This document shows positions 8,727 to 16,872 of a DNA stretch of 36,714 nt, one piece after another (within the stretch, counting starts at the first letter, position 1; every line of letters starts with the position of its first letter). Below the pieces are notes generated by a model that had not been told where the DNA came from, did no database searches, and saw nothing but the letters and a program-made list of their open reading frames with translations. A program made the translations under genes and the position numbers. Source of the stretch: Bacteroidales bacterium (GTDB lineage: Bacteria; Bacteroidota; Bacteroidia; Bacteroidales; P3). The stretch covers positions 1 through 36,714 of the forward strand of contig JAGCJW010000001.1 in the NCBI GenBank assembly GCA_017647785.1, in the 5' to 3' direction.

Positions 8727-9140
8727 ATGATACAAACAAGAAATAAGATAAATCCAAGCTTCGATTCAGCATCAATGTCCGATTTAGTGTTTTTGTTGCT
8801 TATATTCTTTATGCTAACATCAACACTTATCAGCCCTAATGCAATAAAACTATTATTACCAAAAAGTACAAGCGGGCAAACATTAGCAAAACAAAATGTT
8901 GTTGTTGCAATAGATGCTAATTATAAATACTATGTTGAGAACATAGAAACAAGTGAAGCAGAACTACCTGAAATATTAGGTGGCTTTTTAAAAGACGTAA
9001 CTGACGGAACGGTTAAATTACATTCTGACAAAACAGTTCCTGTACAATATGTCGTAACAATCATAGATGCTGTTAATAAAGTCAATGCTCAACAAGGCAA
9101 AAAACACAAAGTTATTTTAGCAACAGAGCCAAGTAAATAA
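8727..9140 (+). CDS. exbD: ExbD/TolR-family biopolymer transport protein
   Basis: 137 residues with one N-terminal membrane segment (about 20-37) and a periplasmic domain, as in ExbD/TolR. The membrane aspartate essential for proton passage is D19 in SMSDLVFLLLIFFML. It partners the preceding ExbB. The TAA stop shares its last base with the ATG of the TonB-like gene (TAATG), indicating translational coupling. Confidence 0.93.
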   Translation: MIQTRNKINPSFDSASMSDLVFLLLIFFMLTSTLISPNAIKLLLPKSTSGQTLAKQNVVVAIDANYKYYVENIETSEAELPEILGGFLKDVTDGTVKLHSDKTVPVQYVVTIIDAVNKVNAQQGKKHKVILATEPSK

Positions 9141-9847
9141 TGGACGAAAAACAAAAAAGACAGTTAATAAGTGCAGTTGTTACCCTGTTTGTTTCGGCAG
9201 CGGTTGTATGCTCTTTATTTATATTTTCTTTACCATATCCAGATCCTCCTCCACCAGAAGAAGGTGTTGAAATGAATATGGAAGAACTATCAGATATTGG
9301 CAACGATTTTGACAATGCCGCAGAAGGAGGAGAAGATAATTCAAGTGCATCTGCATCTGATGATTCAAAAGAAAATACTGTTACACAAGATATTGAAGAC
9401 ACTCCTGTAGTTAGCAAAAAGAAAGAATCAGAAGTTGTTAAGAAAACAGAAGAACCTACTCAACCAGCAGTAAATCCAAATGCTTTATTCGCCAAAGGAA
9501 AAGTTAAAAAAGGAGATGGCGGAAGTAGCGGAATATCTCAAGGTAGTGGCAGTGGCGCAGGTGGAAACGGAGATGGAAAAGGAGTTGATTTCAACTTAGG
9601 AGGAAGAGGTGCTAAGACATTAGTGCCACCAACAGAGGTTAGAACCGAGCCAGGAAAGATTGTAGTAGAGATAATGGTTGATAAAGAAGGTAATGTAGTA
9701 AATGCAAAAGCCGGAGCTAAAGGAACAAATATTACAAATTCTAACCTTTATAGAAAGTGTGAGCAAGCTGCAAGAAAGTGTAAGTTCGCTCCAGATCCAA
9801 ATGCACCAGAAGTTCAAAGGGGAACAATCACTTATAGATTCGTTTAA
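9140..9847 (+). CDS. TonB-like energy transducer
   Basis: 235 residues: a short cytoplasmic start, one membrane anchor (about 9-32), a proline-containing PYPDPPPPEEG segment, a long acidic then Gly/Ser/Lys-rich flexible linker (about 45-160), and a C-terminal TonB-type domain (about 168-235) beginning EPGKIVVEIMVDKEGNV and ending GTITYRFV. It should carry energy from ExbB/ExbD to outer-membrane receptors. It is shorter in its Pro-rich region than classic TonB and rich in Gly and acidic residues, as is common in Bacteroidota. A hairpin terminator follows. Confidence 0.88.
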   Translation: MDEKQKRQLISAVVTLFVSAAVVCSLFIFSLPYPDPPPPEEGVEMNMEELSDIGNDFDNAAEGGEDNSSASASDDSKENTVTQDIEDTPVVSKKKESEVVKKTEEPTQPAVNPNALFAKGKVKKGDGGSSGISQGSGSGAGGNGDGKGVDFNLGGRGAKTLVPPTEVRTEPGKIVVEIMVDKEGNVVNAKAGAKGTNITNSNLYRKCEQAARKCKFAPDPNAPEVQRGTITYRFV

Positions 9848-9874
9848 TCTAAGAAACAAACCGAAATACATAAT

Positions 9875-9915
9875 AAGAAAGGCTGTATCATTACGATTCA
9901 GTCTTTCTTTTCTTT
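9875..9915 (+). terminator. Rho-independent terminator of the ExbBD/TonB operon
   Basis: An 11-bp stem (9875-9885 AAGAAAGGCTG with 9899-9909 CAGTCTTTCTT, one G-T pair) with a 13-base loop, followed by a T-rich tract. Confidence 0.65.
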
Positions 9916-9937
9916 GATATAAATTATTCCAACAGCG

Positions 9938-10012
9938 TTGGAGAAGTATTACAAAGCCTTTGGAGAAGTATTACAACGGCGTTGGAGAGGTATTACAACA
10001 GCGTTGTAATAA
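9938..10012. repeat. 22-bp tandem repeat, three copies plus a partial
   Basis: Units begin at 9938, 9960 and 9982 with TTGGAGAAGTATTACAA (third copy GAGAGG) and a shortened fourth begins at 10004 (TTGTAATAA); spacing is exactly 22 bases. The array sits in the convergent gap between the TonB-like gene and hydE. It has no unique spacers, so it is not a CRISPR. Confidence 0.8.
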
Positions 10013-10042
10013 TTTAATTCTTGAAAATAATAAAACTAAAGT

Positions 10043-11098
10043 TTATCTTTTGTCTTCCCAAGTAAGAGCATCTCCTCTTTCTGTAACTATTCTATAACCC
10101 AAGGCTTGAGTTTGGAGTTTCAAGTCGGATAATCCTTCAACAGCTTCTTTGCCAATAAAGGCTTTGTTATTGTAAAGATTATAGAGTTTTCTTACATCCG
10201 TTGGAGAAAGATTTGGCATCACAACATTAGCTCCTACTTGCAAGCCTAATTCTCTTCCGTTTTCTGCTATTGAGCCTAAGGCTGTAGTCGAAGGAATCAA
10301 AGAATAAGGGAATAATAAACGCAAAATAGCAACTAATCTTAAAGTTTTGTGTAAATCTCCTTGAGCTTTATCTTTGAAAGGAGTTTCTTTATGTGGAATG
10401 AAAGGACCAATGCCTATCATTTCTGGTTGTAATTCTTGCAAGAATCTTAAATCTGCTATAATATTGTCAGTTGTTTGAAATGGCGAACCAACCATAAATC
10501 CCGAACCTACTTGAAATCCTATTTCTTTTAAGTCAAATAAACATTGTTTACGTTTGCTTAACTTCATTGCAGATGGGTGTAACAATTTGTAATGTTCCTC
10601 AATTGCTGTTTCATGTCTTAAAAGGTATCTATCAGCTCCTGCATTAAAATATGCTTGATAGGTAGATTTGTCTTTTTCTCCTAAAGAGAGCGTTACTGCA
10701 CAGTCGGGATATTGTTCTTTTATTTGAGATACGATTTTGCATACCTCATCATCGGAATAATGAAGGTCCTCTCCTCCTTGCATAACAAAGGTTCTAAATC
10801 CTAAGGAGTAACCATATTTTGCACATTCAAGGATTTCTTCTCTGCTCAATCTATATCTTTCTACATTAAGGTTTGAACAACGTATGCCACAATAAAGACA
10901 ATTATTTTTGCAATAGTTACTTATTTCTATTAAACCTCTGATGTAGATATCTATTCCGTAAATTTCTTTACGTTTTTTATCTGCTTGTTTAAACAGATAC
11001 TCTTCTTGAGGAGAATTATCCTCTAATTCAATTAATTGTTTTAATTGATTGTTATCTAATTCTTGTGTTTCAAAAAGAGTATCTATTAAACTAAACAT
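10043..11098 (-). CDS. hydE: [FeFe]-hydrogenase H-cluster radical SAM maturase HydE
   Basis: 351 residues, the normal HydE length. The radical SAM cluster motif is C63-x3-C67-x2-C70 (CKNNCLYCGIRC), followed by RYRLSREEIL and GFRTFVMQGGED, which separate HydE from its relatives BioB and PylB. A further Cys at 74 may belong to an auxiliary site. HydE takes part, with HydF and HydG, in building the 2Fe subcluster of [FeFe]-hydrogenase in the cytoplasm. No hydrogenase, HydF or HydG gene is in this window. The gene starts only 8 bases after the pyrophosphatase stop on the same strand, so the two are probably co-transcribed. Confidence 0.88.
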   Translation of the reverse strand: MFSLIDTLFETQELDNNQLKQLIELEDNSPQEEYLFKQADKKRKEIYGIDIYIRGLIEISNYCKNNCLYCGIRCSNLNVERYRLSREEILECAKYGYSLGFRTFVMQGGEDLHYSDDEVCKIVSQIKEQYPDCAVTLSLGEKDKSTYQAYFNAGADRYLLRHETAIEEHYKLLHPSAMKLSKRKQCLFDLKEIGFQVGSGFMVGSPFQTTDNIIADLRFLQELQPEMIGIGPFIPHKETPFKDKAQGDLHKTLRLVAILRLLFPYSLIPSTTALGSIAENGRELGLQVGANVVMPNLSPTDVRKLYNLYNNKAFIGKEAVEGLSDLKLQTQALGYRIVTERGDALTWEDKR

Positions 11099-11106
11099 AA
11101 TTATTC

Positions 11107-13515
11107 TTATTTTTTATCAATTGTCATTTTGTAGAATGAACGATATACAAAGTAACAAGCTAATACAAAGAAGAATATTCCTATGTAAGGTGCTATTGCT
11201 TTGAATGAATCGCTGATTGCTATTTCCATTGCTAATAATCCAAACAATGTTGTAAACTTAATGATTGGGTTAAGTGCAACTGATGATGTATCTTTGAAAG
11301 GATCACCAACTGTATCTCCTACTACAGAGGCATCGTGTAAAGGTGTACCCTTTTCTCTCATATCTACTTCTACTATTTTCTTTGCATTATCCCAGCTTCC
11401 TCCTGCATTTGCCATAAAGACTGCTTGGAATAATCCAAATAATGCTATGGACAATAAATAGCTTACGAATAAAGAAACAGCATTGTTACCACCTATTGAG
11501 GCTGGAGATGAAAGACAAGCTATTCCTAATGCGAAACAGAATATAGCAATGAAGATATTATACATTCCTTTTTGAGCATAAACAGTACAAATCTTAACAA
11601 CCTCAACAGAGCTCTTTTCATCTGCTTTTTTAGGTGCGTTTACATCAAGATTTATATTGCGTTTTATGTATTCAACTGCTCTATATGCTCCAGTAGTAAC
11701 GGCTTGTGTACTTGCGCCTGTAAACCAATAGATAACAGCTCCTCCTAATATAAATCCTAATATAGAATATGGATTTAATAAGTTAAGAAGTGTTGCAGGT
11801 TCTACTCCAAGTGTTTTTTGTATTACAAGAATCAATGAGAAAATCATTGTTGTTGCTCCCACAACTGCTGTACCTATCAATACAGGTTTAGCAGTCGCTT
11901 TGAATGTGTTACCAGCTCCATCATTGGCTTCAAGATAGTATTTTGATTTTTCCCAATCTGGCTTAAATCCAAAGTTGCTTTCTATATCTTCGTTTATATT
12001 TTCTTGTTCTTCTATCAAAGAAAGTTCATAAACTGATTGAGCATTGTCTGTTACAGGTCCGTAGCTATCTACAGCAATTGTAACAGGTCCCATACCCAAC
12101 ATTCCAAAAGCTACAAGGCCGAAAGCAAATATTGAAGGGTAAAGCATTCCTATTTCGCTTAAGTAAGGTGAGAAGATGTAAGCAACAAACATTAATATTA
12201 CGAATACTATACCTGTCCAAAATCCTGAGAAGTTTCCTGATACAAATCCTGAAAGTATGTTTAACGAAGCTCCTCCTTGTTGTGAAGCTTTTACCACTTC
12301 TTTAACGTGAGTTGATTTTGGAGAAGTGAATATCTTTGTTATTTCAGGTATTAATGCTGCTCCCAATGTTCCGCAAGATATAATTATTGAAAGTATCCAC
12401 CATAAATTTGTGCTACCTCCTATATTTCCTATCAACAAGTAAGAGCATAAAAATGTTCCAATAATAGATAAGATTGAGCTAATCCAAACTAAATTTGTCA
12501 AAGGTGCTTCAAAATCCAAATCATCTTTCTTTCCATATAAAGCTTTACTCAATCCGTTATTGATATAGTAAGCAATAATAGAAGTAACTACTCCTAATAT
12601 TCTCATAGAAAATATCCATATTAAAAGATCTTTTTGAATAGATACATCACCTATTGCTAATAATATAAAGGATACTAAAGCCACTCCTGTAACTCCATAT
12701 GTTTCAAAGCCATCTGCTGTAGGTCCTACGCTGTCTCCTGCATTGTCTCCTGTACAATCTGCTATAACTCCTGGATTTCTTGGGTCGTCCTCTCCTATTT
12801 TGAAGACTACTTTCATTAAATCCGAAGCAATATCTGCTATTTTTGTAAATATACCTCCTGCTATTCTAAGTGCTGATGCTCCTAAACTTTCTCCTATAGC
12901 AAAACCGATAAAACATGCTCCAGCAAGATGAGCAGGCATAAGCAACAATATAATAAGCATTAATAATAATTCTACACATATAAGAACTACCCCTATACTC
13001 ATTCCTGCACTTAAAGGAATGTTTAAAAGGTTGAGAGGATTTCTTTTTAGAGAAGCAAAAGCCATACGGGAGTTTGCATAAGTATTAATTCTTATTCCGT
13101 ACTTCGCTACAATGTATGAACCTAAAATACCTAATATTGTCCAGAAAAGAATTAATAAAACTGCACCTATTCCAAATGATTCGCCATTTTCTCCCTTTGC
13201 TAAAAAGCCAAAATAAAGGCTAACTGCTGCTCCTACAAAAACAAATAGTATAGCAAGGAATTTTGCTTGTTGTTTCAAATAGGTAGAACAAGTTTTGTAG
13301 ATAACGTTTGCGATATCTAACATTGATTTGTGAACAGGGAGTTTTTTGATTTTAAGGAATTGATAAATTCCAAACACTATTCCCAATAGTGCAATAAAAA
13401 ATCCCCAATGCAATATTCCAAACTCATGAATGCTAATGGGGACTTTCAAATCTGCTTCGCTTGCCTGCAACACAGTAGGCAAGAGTACAATTAAACTTAA
13501 AGCTAGTTTTTTCAT
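11107..13515 (-). CDS. hppA: Membrane-bound ion-pumping pyrophosphatase (K+-independent type)
   Basis: 802 residues with about 16 membrane segments. Pyrophosphate/Mg-binding motifs are visible around 256-275 (DNAGDSVGPTADGFETYG) and near the C-terminus (GGSWDNAKK; DPFKDTSSVALNPI). It couples PPi hydrolysis to pumping H+ or Na+ out of the cytoplasm. At the position that decides potassium dependence, this protein has GNTFKA with K539, where K+-dependent enzymes have Ala (GNTTAA); Lys is typical of K+-independent, proton-pumping members. Residues 1-19 resemble a signal sequence, an N-terminal extension. A loop of some 40 residues (about 497-533) precedes the GNT motif. Ion specificity is inference from one residue. 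Confidence 0.95.
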   Translation of the reverse strand: MKKLALSLIVLLPTVLQASEADLKVPISIHEFGILHWGFFIALLGIVFGIYQFLKIKKLPVHKSMLDIANVIYKTCSTYLKQQAKFLAILFVFVGAAVSLYFGFLAKGENGESFGIGAVLLILFWTILGILGSYIVAKYGIRINTYANSRMAFASLKRNPLNLLNIPLSAGMSIGVVLICVELLLMLIILLLMPAHLAGACFIGFAIGESLGASALRIAGGIFTKIADIASDLMKVVFKIGEDDPRNPGVIADCTGDNAGDSVGPTADGFETYGVTGVALVSFILLAIGDVSIQKDLLIWIFSMRILGVVTSIIAYYINNGLSKALYGKKDDLDFEAPLTNLVWISSILSIIGTFLCSYLLIGNIGGSTNLWWILSIIISCGTLGAALIPEITKIFTSPKSTHVKEVVKASQQGGASLNILSGFVSGNFSGFWTGIVFVILMFVAYIFSPYLSEIGMLYPSIFAFGLVAFGMLGMGPVTIAVDSYGPVTDNAQSVYELSLIEEQENINEDIESNFGFKPDWEKSKYYLEANDGAGNTFKATAKPVLIGTAVVGATTMIFSLILVIQKTLGVEPATLLNLLNPYSILGFILGGAVIYWFTGASTQAVTTGAYRAVEYIKRNINLDVNAPKKADEKSSVEVVKICTVYAQKGMYNIFIAIFCFALGIACLSSPASIGGNNAVSLFVSYLLSIALFGLFQAVFMANAGGSWDNAKKIVEVDMREKGTPLHDASVVGDTVGDPFKDTSSVALNPIIKFTTLFGLLAMEIAISDSFKAIAPYIGIFFFVLACYFVYRSFYKMTIDKK

Positions 13516-13559
13516 TTAGTATTTTGTTTTTAAATAATTTTTTTGTCGTGATATGCTTG

Positions 13560-13567
13560 CAAATTTA
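13560..13567 (-). promoter_or_regulatory. -7 box for hppA-hydE
   Basis: On the minus strand TAAATTTG fits TAnnTTTG, 44 bases before the hppA ATG. Confidence 0.45.
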
Positions 13568-13669
13568 CAAATAAATACGTGAAAATATAAATTTTGAATA
13601 TTTTTTTACATTTTTTAAATATTTTTAACAATTCTCCGTTTTATTAAGTAGTAAATAAACTTTAAGGCT

Positions 13670-14218
13670 ATGGCTATATTAATGGAATTGGTTTCTGTAA
13701 TACCTTCTAATATTGATAAATTTTATGATTTATTATTAATAGAAAAGAATGGTAAACGTGCTTTGTCCATACCTGTAGGAGAATATGAAGGACAAAATAT
13801 CGCATTATGCGTTGATAAGATAAAGCTTTCAAGACCTTTGACCTTTGATTTGTTGTGTAATATTCTTTCTATAGCAAAGATTGAAACAAAAAGCATTCTT
13901 ATCAACAAGTTTATTGATGGAACTTTTTTTGCTAATATTTGCTGTATGTCCGAAGATAAAAAAGTATTTTTAGATGCTCGTTGCTCCGATGCTATTTGCA
14001 TTGCAATGAAACTAGAAATACCTATCCTTGTTGAAGAAAAGGTATTAGATGATGCAGGCTTTGAAATAGATAACAGCCCTAATTTTCAGTCTGAAAACAA
14101 TGATGATTGTTGGACAATAGAGGAATTAGAAGTTTTACTTAAAGAAGCTATTGACAATGGAGAAGAGGATATCGCCTCTATTATAAGAGAAAAAATACAA
14201 GAATTAAAAGATTTGTAA
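13670..14218 (+). CDS. Bifunctional nuclease (DUF151) family protein with UVR motif
   Basis: 182 residues. Residues about 20-130 have the pattern of the DUF151/bifunctional DNase-RNase family (RALSIPVGEYEGQNIALCVD, then FFANICC and DARCSDAICIAMKLEIPI). The C-terminal 35 residues (WTIEELEVLLKEAIDNGEED onward) form a UvrB/UvrC-type helical hairpin, a common fusion partner in Bacteroidota. Enzyme activity in this family has been shown only for a few members. A second ATG at 13682 is possible. Its stop codon abuts the stop of the convergent NlpC/P60 gene with no base between, so no terminator separates them. Confidence 0.85.
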   Translation: MAILMELVSVIPSNIDKFYDLLLIEKNGKRALSIPVGEYEGQNIALCVDKIKLSRPLTFDLLCNILSIAKIETKSILINKFIDGTFFANICCMSEDKKVFLDARCSDAICIAMKLEIPILVEEKVLDDAGFEIDNSPNFQSENNDDCWTIEELEVLLKEAIDNGEEDIASIIREKIQELKDL

Positions 14219-14716
14219 TTATTTCTTATTAGGGTGACGACCTCCACATCTAAATCTTTCAGCCCAATATTTTTCAGAGAACCTTCCTATTGTAACACCT
14301 TTTGACGAAGATGTGTGAATGAATTTGTCTGTATCAAGGAATATACCAACGTGATTTATGCTACCGCCTTGCTTATTGTTAAAAAAGACAAGGTCGCCCT
14401 CTTTAAGGTCTTTTTTATTGTTTATTTGCTTACAAACTTTTATCATATCTTGACTACGTCTTGGAAGGTCTATCCCATATATTTCTTTATAGACATTGCA
14501 AACAAATCCCGAACAATCAACACCTTGTTTGGTTGTTCCTCCCATTCTATGTGGTGTACCTAACCAATCTAAACAATAAGCTCTTAAATCGCTTACTTTA
14601 TGCTTAACTTGTACTGGTTTATTTTCTGTTTTATCAATAGTTTGTTGTGGTGTCTGACTTACTTTACATGCAGAAAATAAACAGATAATCAGTAATAAGT
14701 AAGTTATTTTTCTCAT
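14219..14716 (-). CDS. NlpC/P60 cell-wall peptidase, lipoprotein
   Basis: From the ATG at 14716 the protein has 165 residues and a lipobox FSAC (C17). The catalytic Cys is C68 in GVDCSGFV, with H122 (INHVGIFL) and H134 (FIHTSSS) as the remaining triad, typical of C40-family peptidases that cut peptidoglycan stem peptides (gamma-D-Glu-diaminopimelate). The preferred start overlaps the rfbD stop as ATGA; an upstream in-frame ATG at 14746 would put ten polar residues before the signal. It is the last gene of the minus-strand envelope block. Confidence 0.92.
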   Translation of the reverse strand: MRKITYLLLIICLFSACKVSQTPQQTIDKTENKPVQVKHKVSDLRAYCLDWLGTPHRMGGTTKQGVDCSGFVCNVYKEIYGIDLPRRSQDMIKVCKQINNKKDLKEGDLVFFNNKQGGSINHVGIFLDTDKFIHTSSSKGVTIGRFSEKYWAERFRCGGRHPNKK

Positions 14717-15579
14717 ATTCCTATTATTTTTATTTGTTTGATACATTCTTTTAGGCTATCTTCCCAATGCGGTATTGATATACCTAAAATTGCTTCTGAT
14801 TCTGATTTATCAAAGACACTATATTTTGGTCTTGTGGCAAGTGTTGGATATTGTTCTGAACGAATTGGGAAAATCTTTGCATGTCCCTCGCCATATAGTT
14901 CAATAGCTTTTTTAGCCAAATCATACCAAGAACAAACTCCTTGGTTACTAAAATGCAAGATTTTTCTATCATCTATGTGTTCTATAAGTTTTACTGCAAA
15001 AACTGCTAAATCACTTGCGTATGTTGGACATCCTATTTGGTCGTAAACAACGTTTATACTATCTCTTGTAAGCGATAGTTTTATCATTGTTTTAACAAAA
15101 TTAGATTTAAACTCAGAATATAACCAGCTTGTCCTAACTACAAAGGTTAAAGGATTGTTTTGTAAACATACTTCCTCTCCTCTTAACTTTGTTGTACCGT
15201 AAACTGATAATGGATTAGTCTTATAACTTGGCAAATAAGGAATTGAAGAGTTACCATCAAAGACATAGTCTGTGGAAATGTAGATTAATCTTGTTGAATA
15301 TTGTTTACAAAGCAAAGAAATGTTTTCTGAAGCTTTTACATTGAGCAATTCTGCTAATTCTTTTTCTTCTTCTGCTTTATCAACGGCAGTATAAGCTGCA
15401 AAATGTAAAACACAATATATTTGATTTGATGCAAAAAAGGACTCTAGTGCAATTTTATCACAAATATCCAAATTATGCTTGTCTGTATATATAAAATTAT
15501 ATTGAGGGTATTCTCCTGCTATTTTTTTTAATGAAGTTCCGAGCTGTCCTTCTGCTCCTGTTACTAATATATTAGTCAT
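14713..15579 (-). CDS. rfbD: dTDP-4-dehydrorhamnose reductase (RmlD/RfbD)
   Basis: 288 residues of the extended short-chain dehydrogenase type. The NAD(P)-binding motif is G8-x2-G11-x2-G14 (TGAEGQLG), STDYVFDG follows at 102-109, and the catalytic Tyr/Lys pair is Y127/K131 (YGTTK). It performs the last step of dTDP-L-rhamnose synthesis, reducing dTDP-4-dehydro-L-rhamnose. RfbA, B and C are not in the window, so this copy is separated from the rest of its pathway. It lies 52 bases downstream of the FeoB-like gene and overlaps the NlpC/P60 gene by four bases. Confidence 0.93.
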   Translation of the reverse strand: MTNILVTGAEGQLGTSLKKIAGEYPQYNFIYTDKHNLDICDKIALESFFASNQIYCVLHFAAYTAVDKAEEEKELAELLNVKASENISLLCKQYSTRLIYISTDYVFDGNSSIPYLPSYKTNPLSVYGTTKLRGEEVCLQNNPLTFVVRTSWLYSEFKSNFVKTMIKLSLTRDSINVVYDQIGCPTYASDLAVFAVKLIEHIDDRKILHFSNQGVCSWYDLAKKAIELYGEGHAKIFPIRSEQYPTLATRPKYSVFDKSESEAILGISIPHWEDSLKECIKQIKIIGI

Positions 15580-15631
15580 TACGCGTAAATTTATTTCTTG
15601 GTTTCAGTTACAAAAAAACGAGGTTGCTACT

Positions 15632-16861
15632 TTAAAAGAAAAGTCCAGCAATGTGATAAGTCGCAAAAGACAATATCCAAGCCACAACCGTTGTATAGGT
15701 TACTACAAAAACCGCCCATTTTGTTCTTGCTTCTTTCTTAACTGCTGCAAAGACTGCCGTACAAGGAAAATATATCAATGTAAAAACAAGAAAGCTCAAA
15801 GCAACAGGTGGAGTAAATACTTTTTCCGTTATTCCTTCTTCATTTATTGGATGAGTTGCTGCTTTTAGTTTTTCTTCTAAAATATCAGAACTCGTATCAG
15901 GATTATCTGAATAAAGTACTCCAAGTGTTGAAATAATGATTTCTTTTGCAGCAACACCTGTCATAAGTGATACTGAAAGTTTCCAATCAAAGCCAATCGG
16001 TTGCATAATAGGCTCAATAACCTTTCCTGCATGTGCAATGTAGCTTTCCTCAATATTATTAGTATCTTTCTGAGGGAAATACATTAAAAGCCAAAGTGCA
16101 ACTGAAGCAATAAGAACTATACCTGCCATTTTCTTTAAATATTCACTAGCATTAACACATATAGTTTTTAATACAGCTTTTGCTTTTGGCACACTATATT
16201 CTTGCAAAGTCAATGTGTACGGAATATGATTGCTTTTGTTGAATGTCTTTTTAAATAATAGTGCGAACAATATTGCTAGAATCACACCCAACACATATAA
16301 GCAAAGCATAACAAGTGTAGAATATTTAGGAAAGAAAGTTCCCGCTATTATGATATAAACAGGCAAACGAGCCGAACATGACATAAAAGGAATAATTAGC
16401 ATAGTTACTAATCTATCTCTTTTATCTTCAATGAATTTTGTAGACATTATAGCAGGCACATTGCAACCAAATCCCATAATTAGCGGCGAGAAACTTTTAC
16501 CATGAAGACCTATTGCGTGCATAAACTTATCCATTAATTGAGAAGCACGAGACATATATCCACTTTCTTCCATTAATGAAATACATAGAAATAATATCAA
16601 AATATTTGGAAGAAAGACTATTACTCCTCCAACTCCTCCAACAATGCCTTGCACAACTAAATCATTAAAAAAGCCTTGTGGAATAGTTTCTTGCAACAAT
16701 GTTGCAATATAATTAACACCTCTTTCCATCAATTCCATAGGATAATTTCCTATGGAGAAGGTAAAGAAGAATGTTAGCCCTAAAATACAAAAGAATATAA
16801 GATATCCCAAAATGGGATGTAGAAGAATTTTATCTAATTTTTCAGTTTGTTTTTGAGTCAT
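15632..16861 (-). CDS. feoB: FeoB-like ferrous iron permease lacking the GTPase domain
   Basis: 409 residues that align in character with only the membrane half of FeoB. It starts directly at LDKILLHPILGYLIFF, the first membrane helix after the usual G domain. Both Gate regions are present, with the conserved Cys motifs GFGCNVPAIM (C133) and FMSCSARLPVY (C162), and the second Gate near MTGVAAKEIIISTLGVLYS. FeoB is normally 650-800 residues with an N-terminal G domain (GxxxxGKS, NxxD) that drives Fe2+ import. No G domain is encoded upstream: the radical SAM gene ends 11 bases before this start. Either a separate GTPase works in trans, or this is a diverged transporter. Reading-frame integrity argues against decay. 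Confidence 0.88.
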   Translation of the reverse strand: MTQKQTEKLDKILLHPILGYLIFFCILGLTFFFTFSIGNYPMELMERGVNYIATLLQETIPQGFFNDLVVQGIVGGVGGVIVFLPNILILFLCISLMEESGYMSRASQLMDKFMHAIGLHGKSFSPLIMGFGCNVPAIMSTKFIEDKRDRLVTMLIIPFMSCSARLPVYIIIAGTFFPKYSTLVMLCLYVLGVILAILFALLFKKTFNKSNHIPYTLTLQEYSVPKAKAVLKTICVNASEYLKKMAGIVLIASVALWLLMYFPQKDTNNIEESYIAHAGKVIEPIMQPIGFDWKLSVSLMTGVAAKEIIISTLGVLYSDNPDTSSDILEEKLKAATHPINEEGITEKVFTPPVALSFLVFTLIYFPCTAVFAAVKKEARTKWAVFVVTYTTVVAWILSFATYHIAGLFF

Positions 16862-16872
16862 TGATTAAAAAA

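Noticed and set aside
9938..10012. Possible CRISPR array
   Set aside because: The units are 22 bases directly joined with no unique spacers, and no cas genes are in the window.
10043..11098. hydE as biotin synthase or PylB
   Set aside because: The RYRLSREEIL and FVMQGGED segments and the CKNNCLYCGIRC context fit HydE better; no biotin or pyrrolysine genes are nearby.
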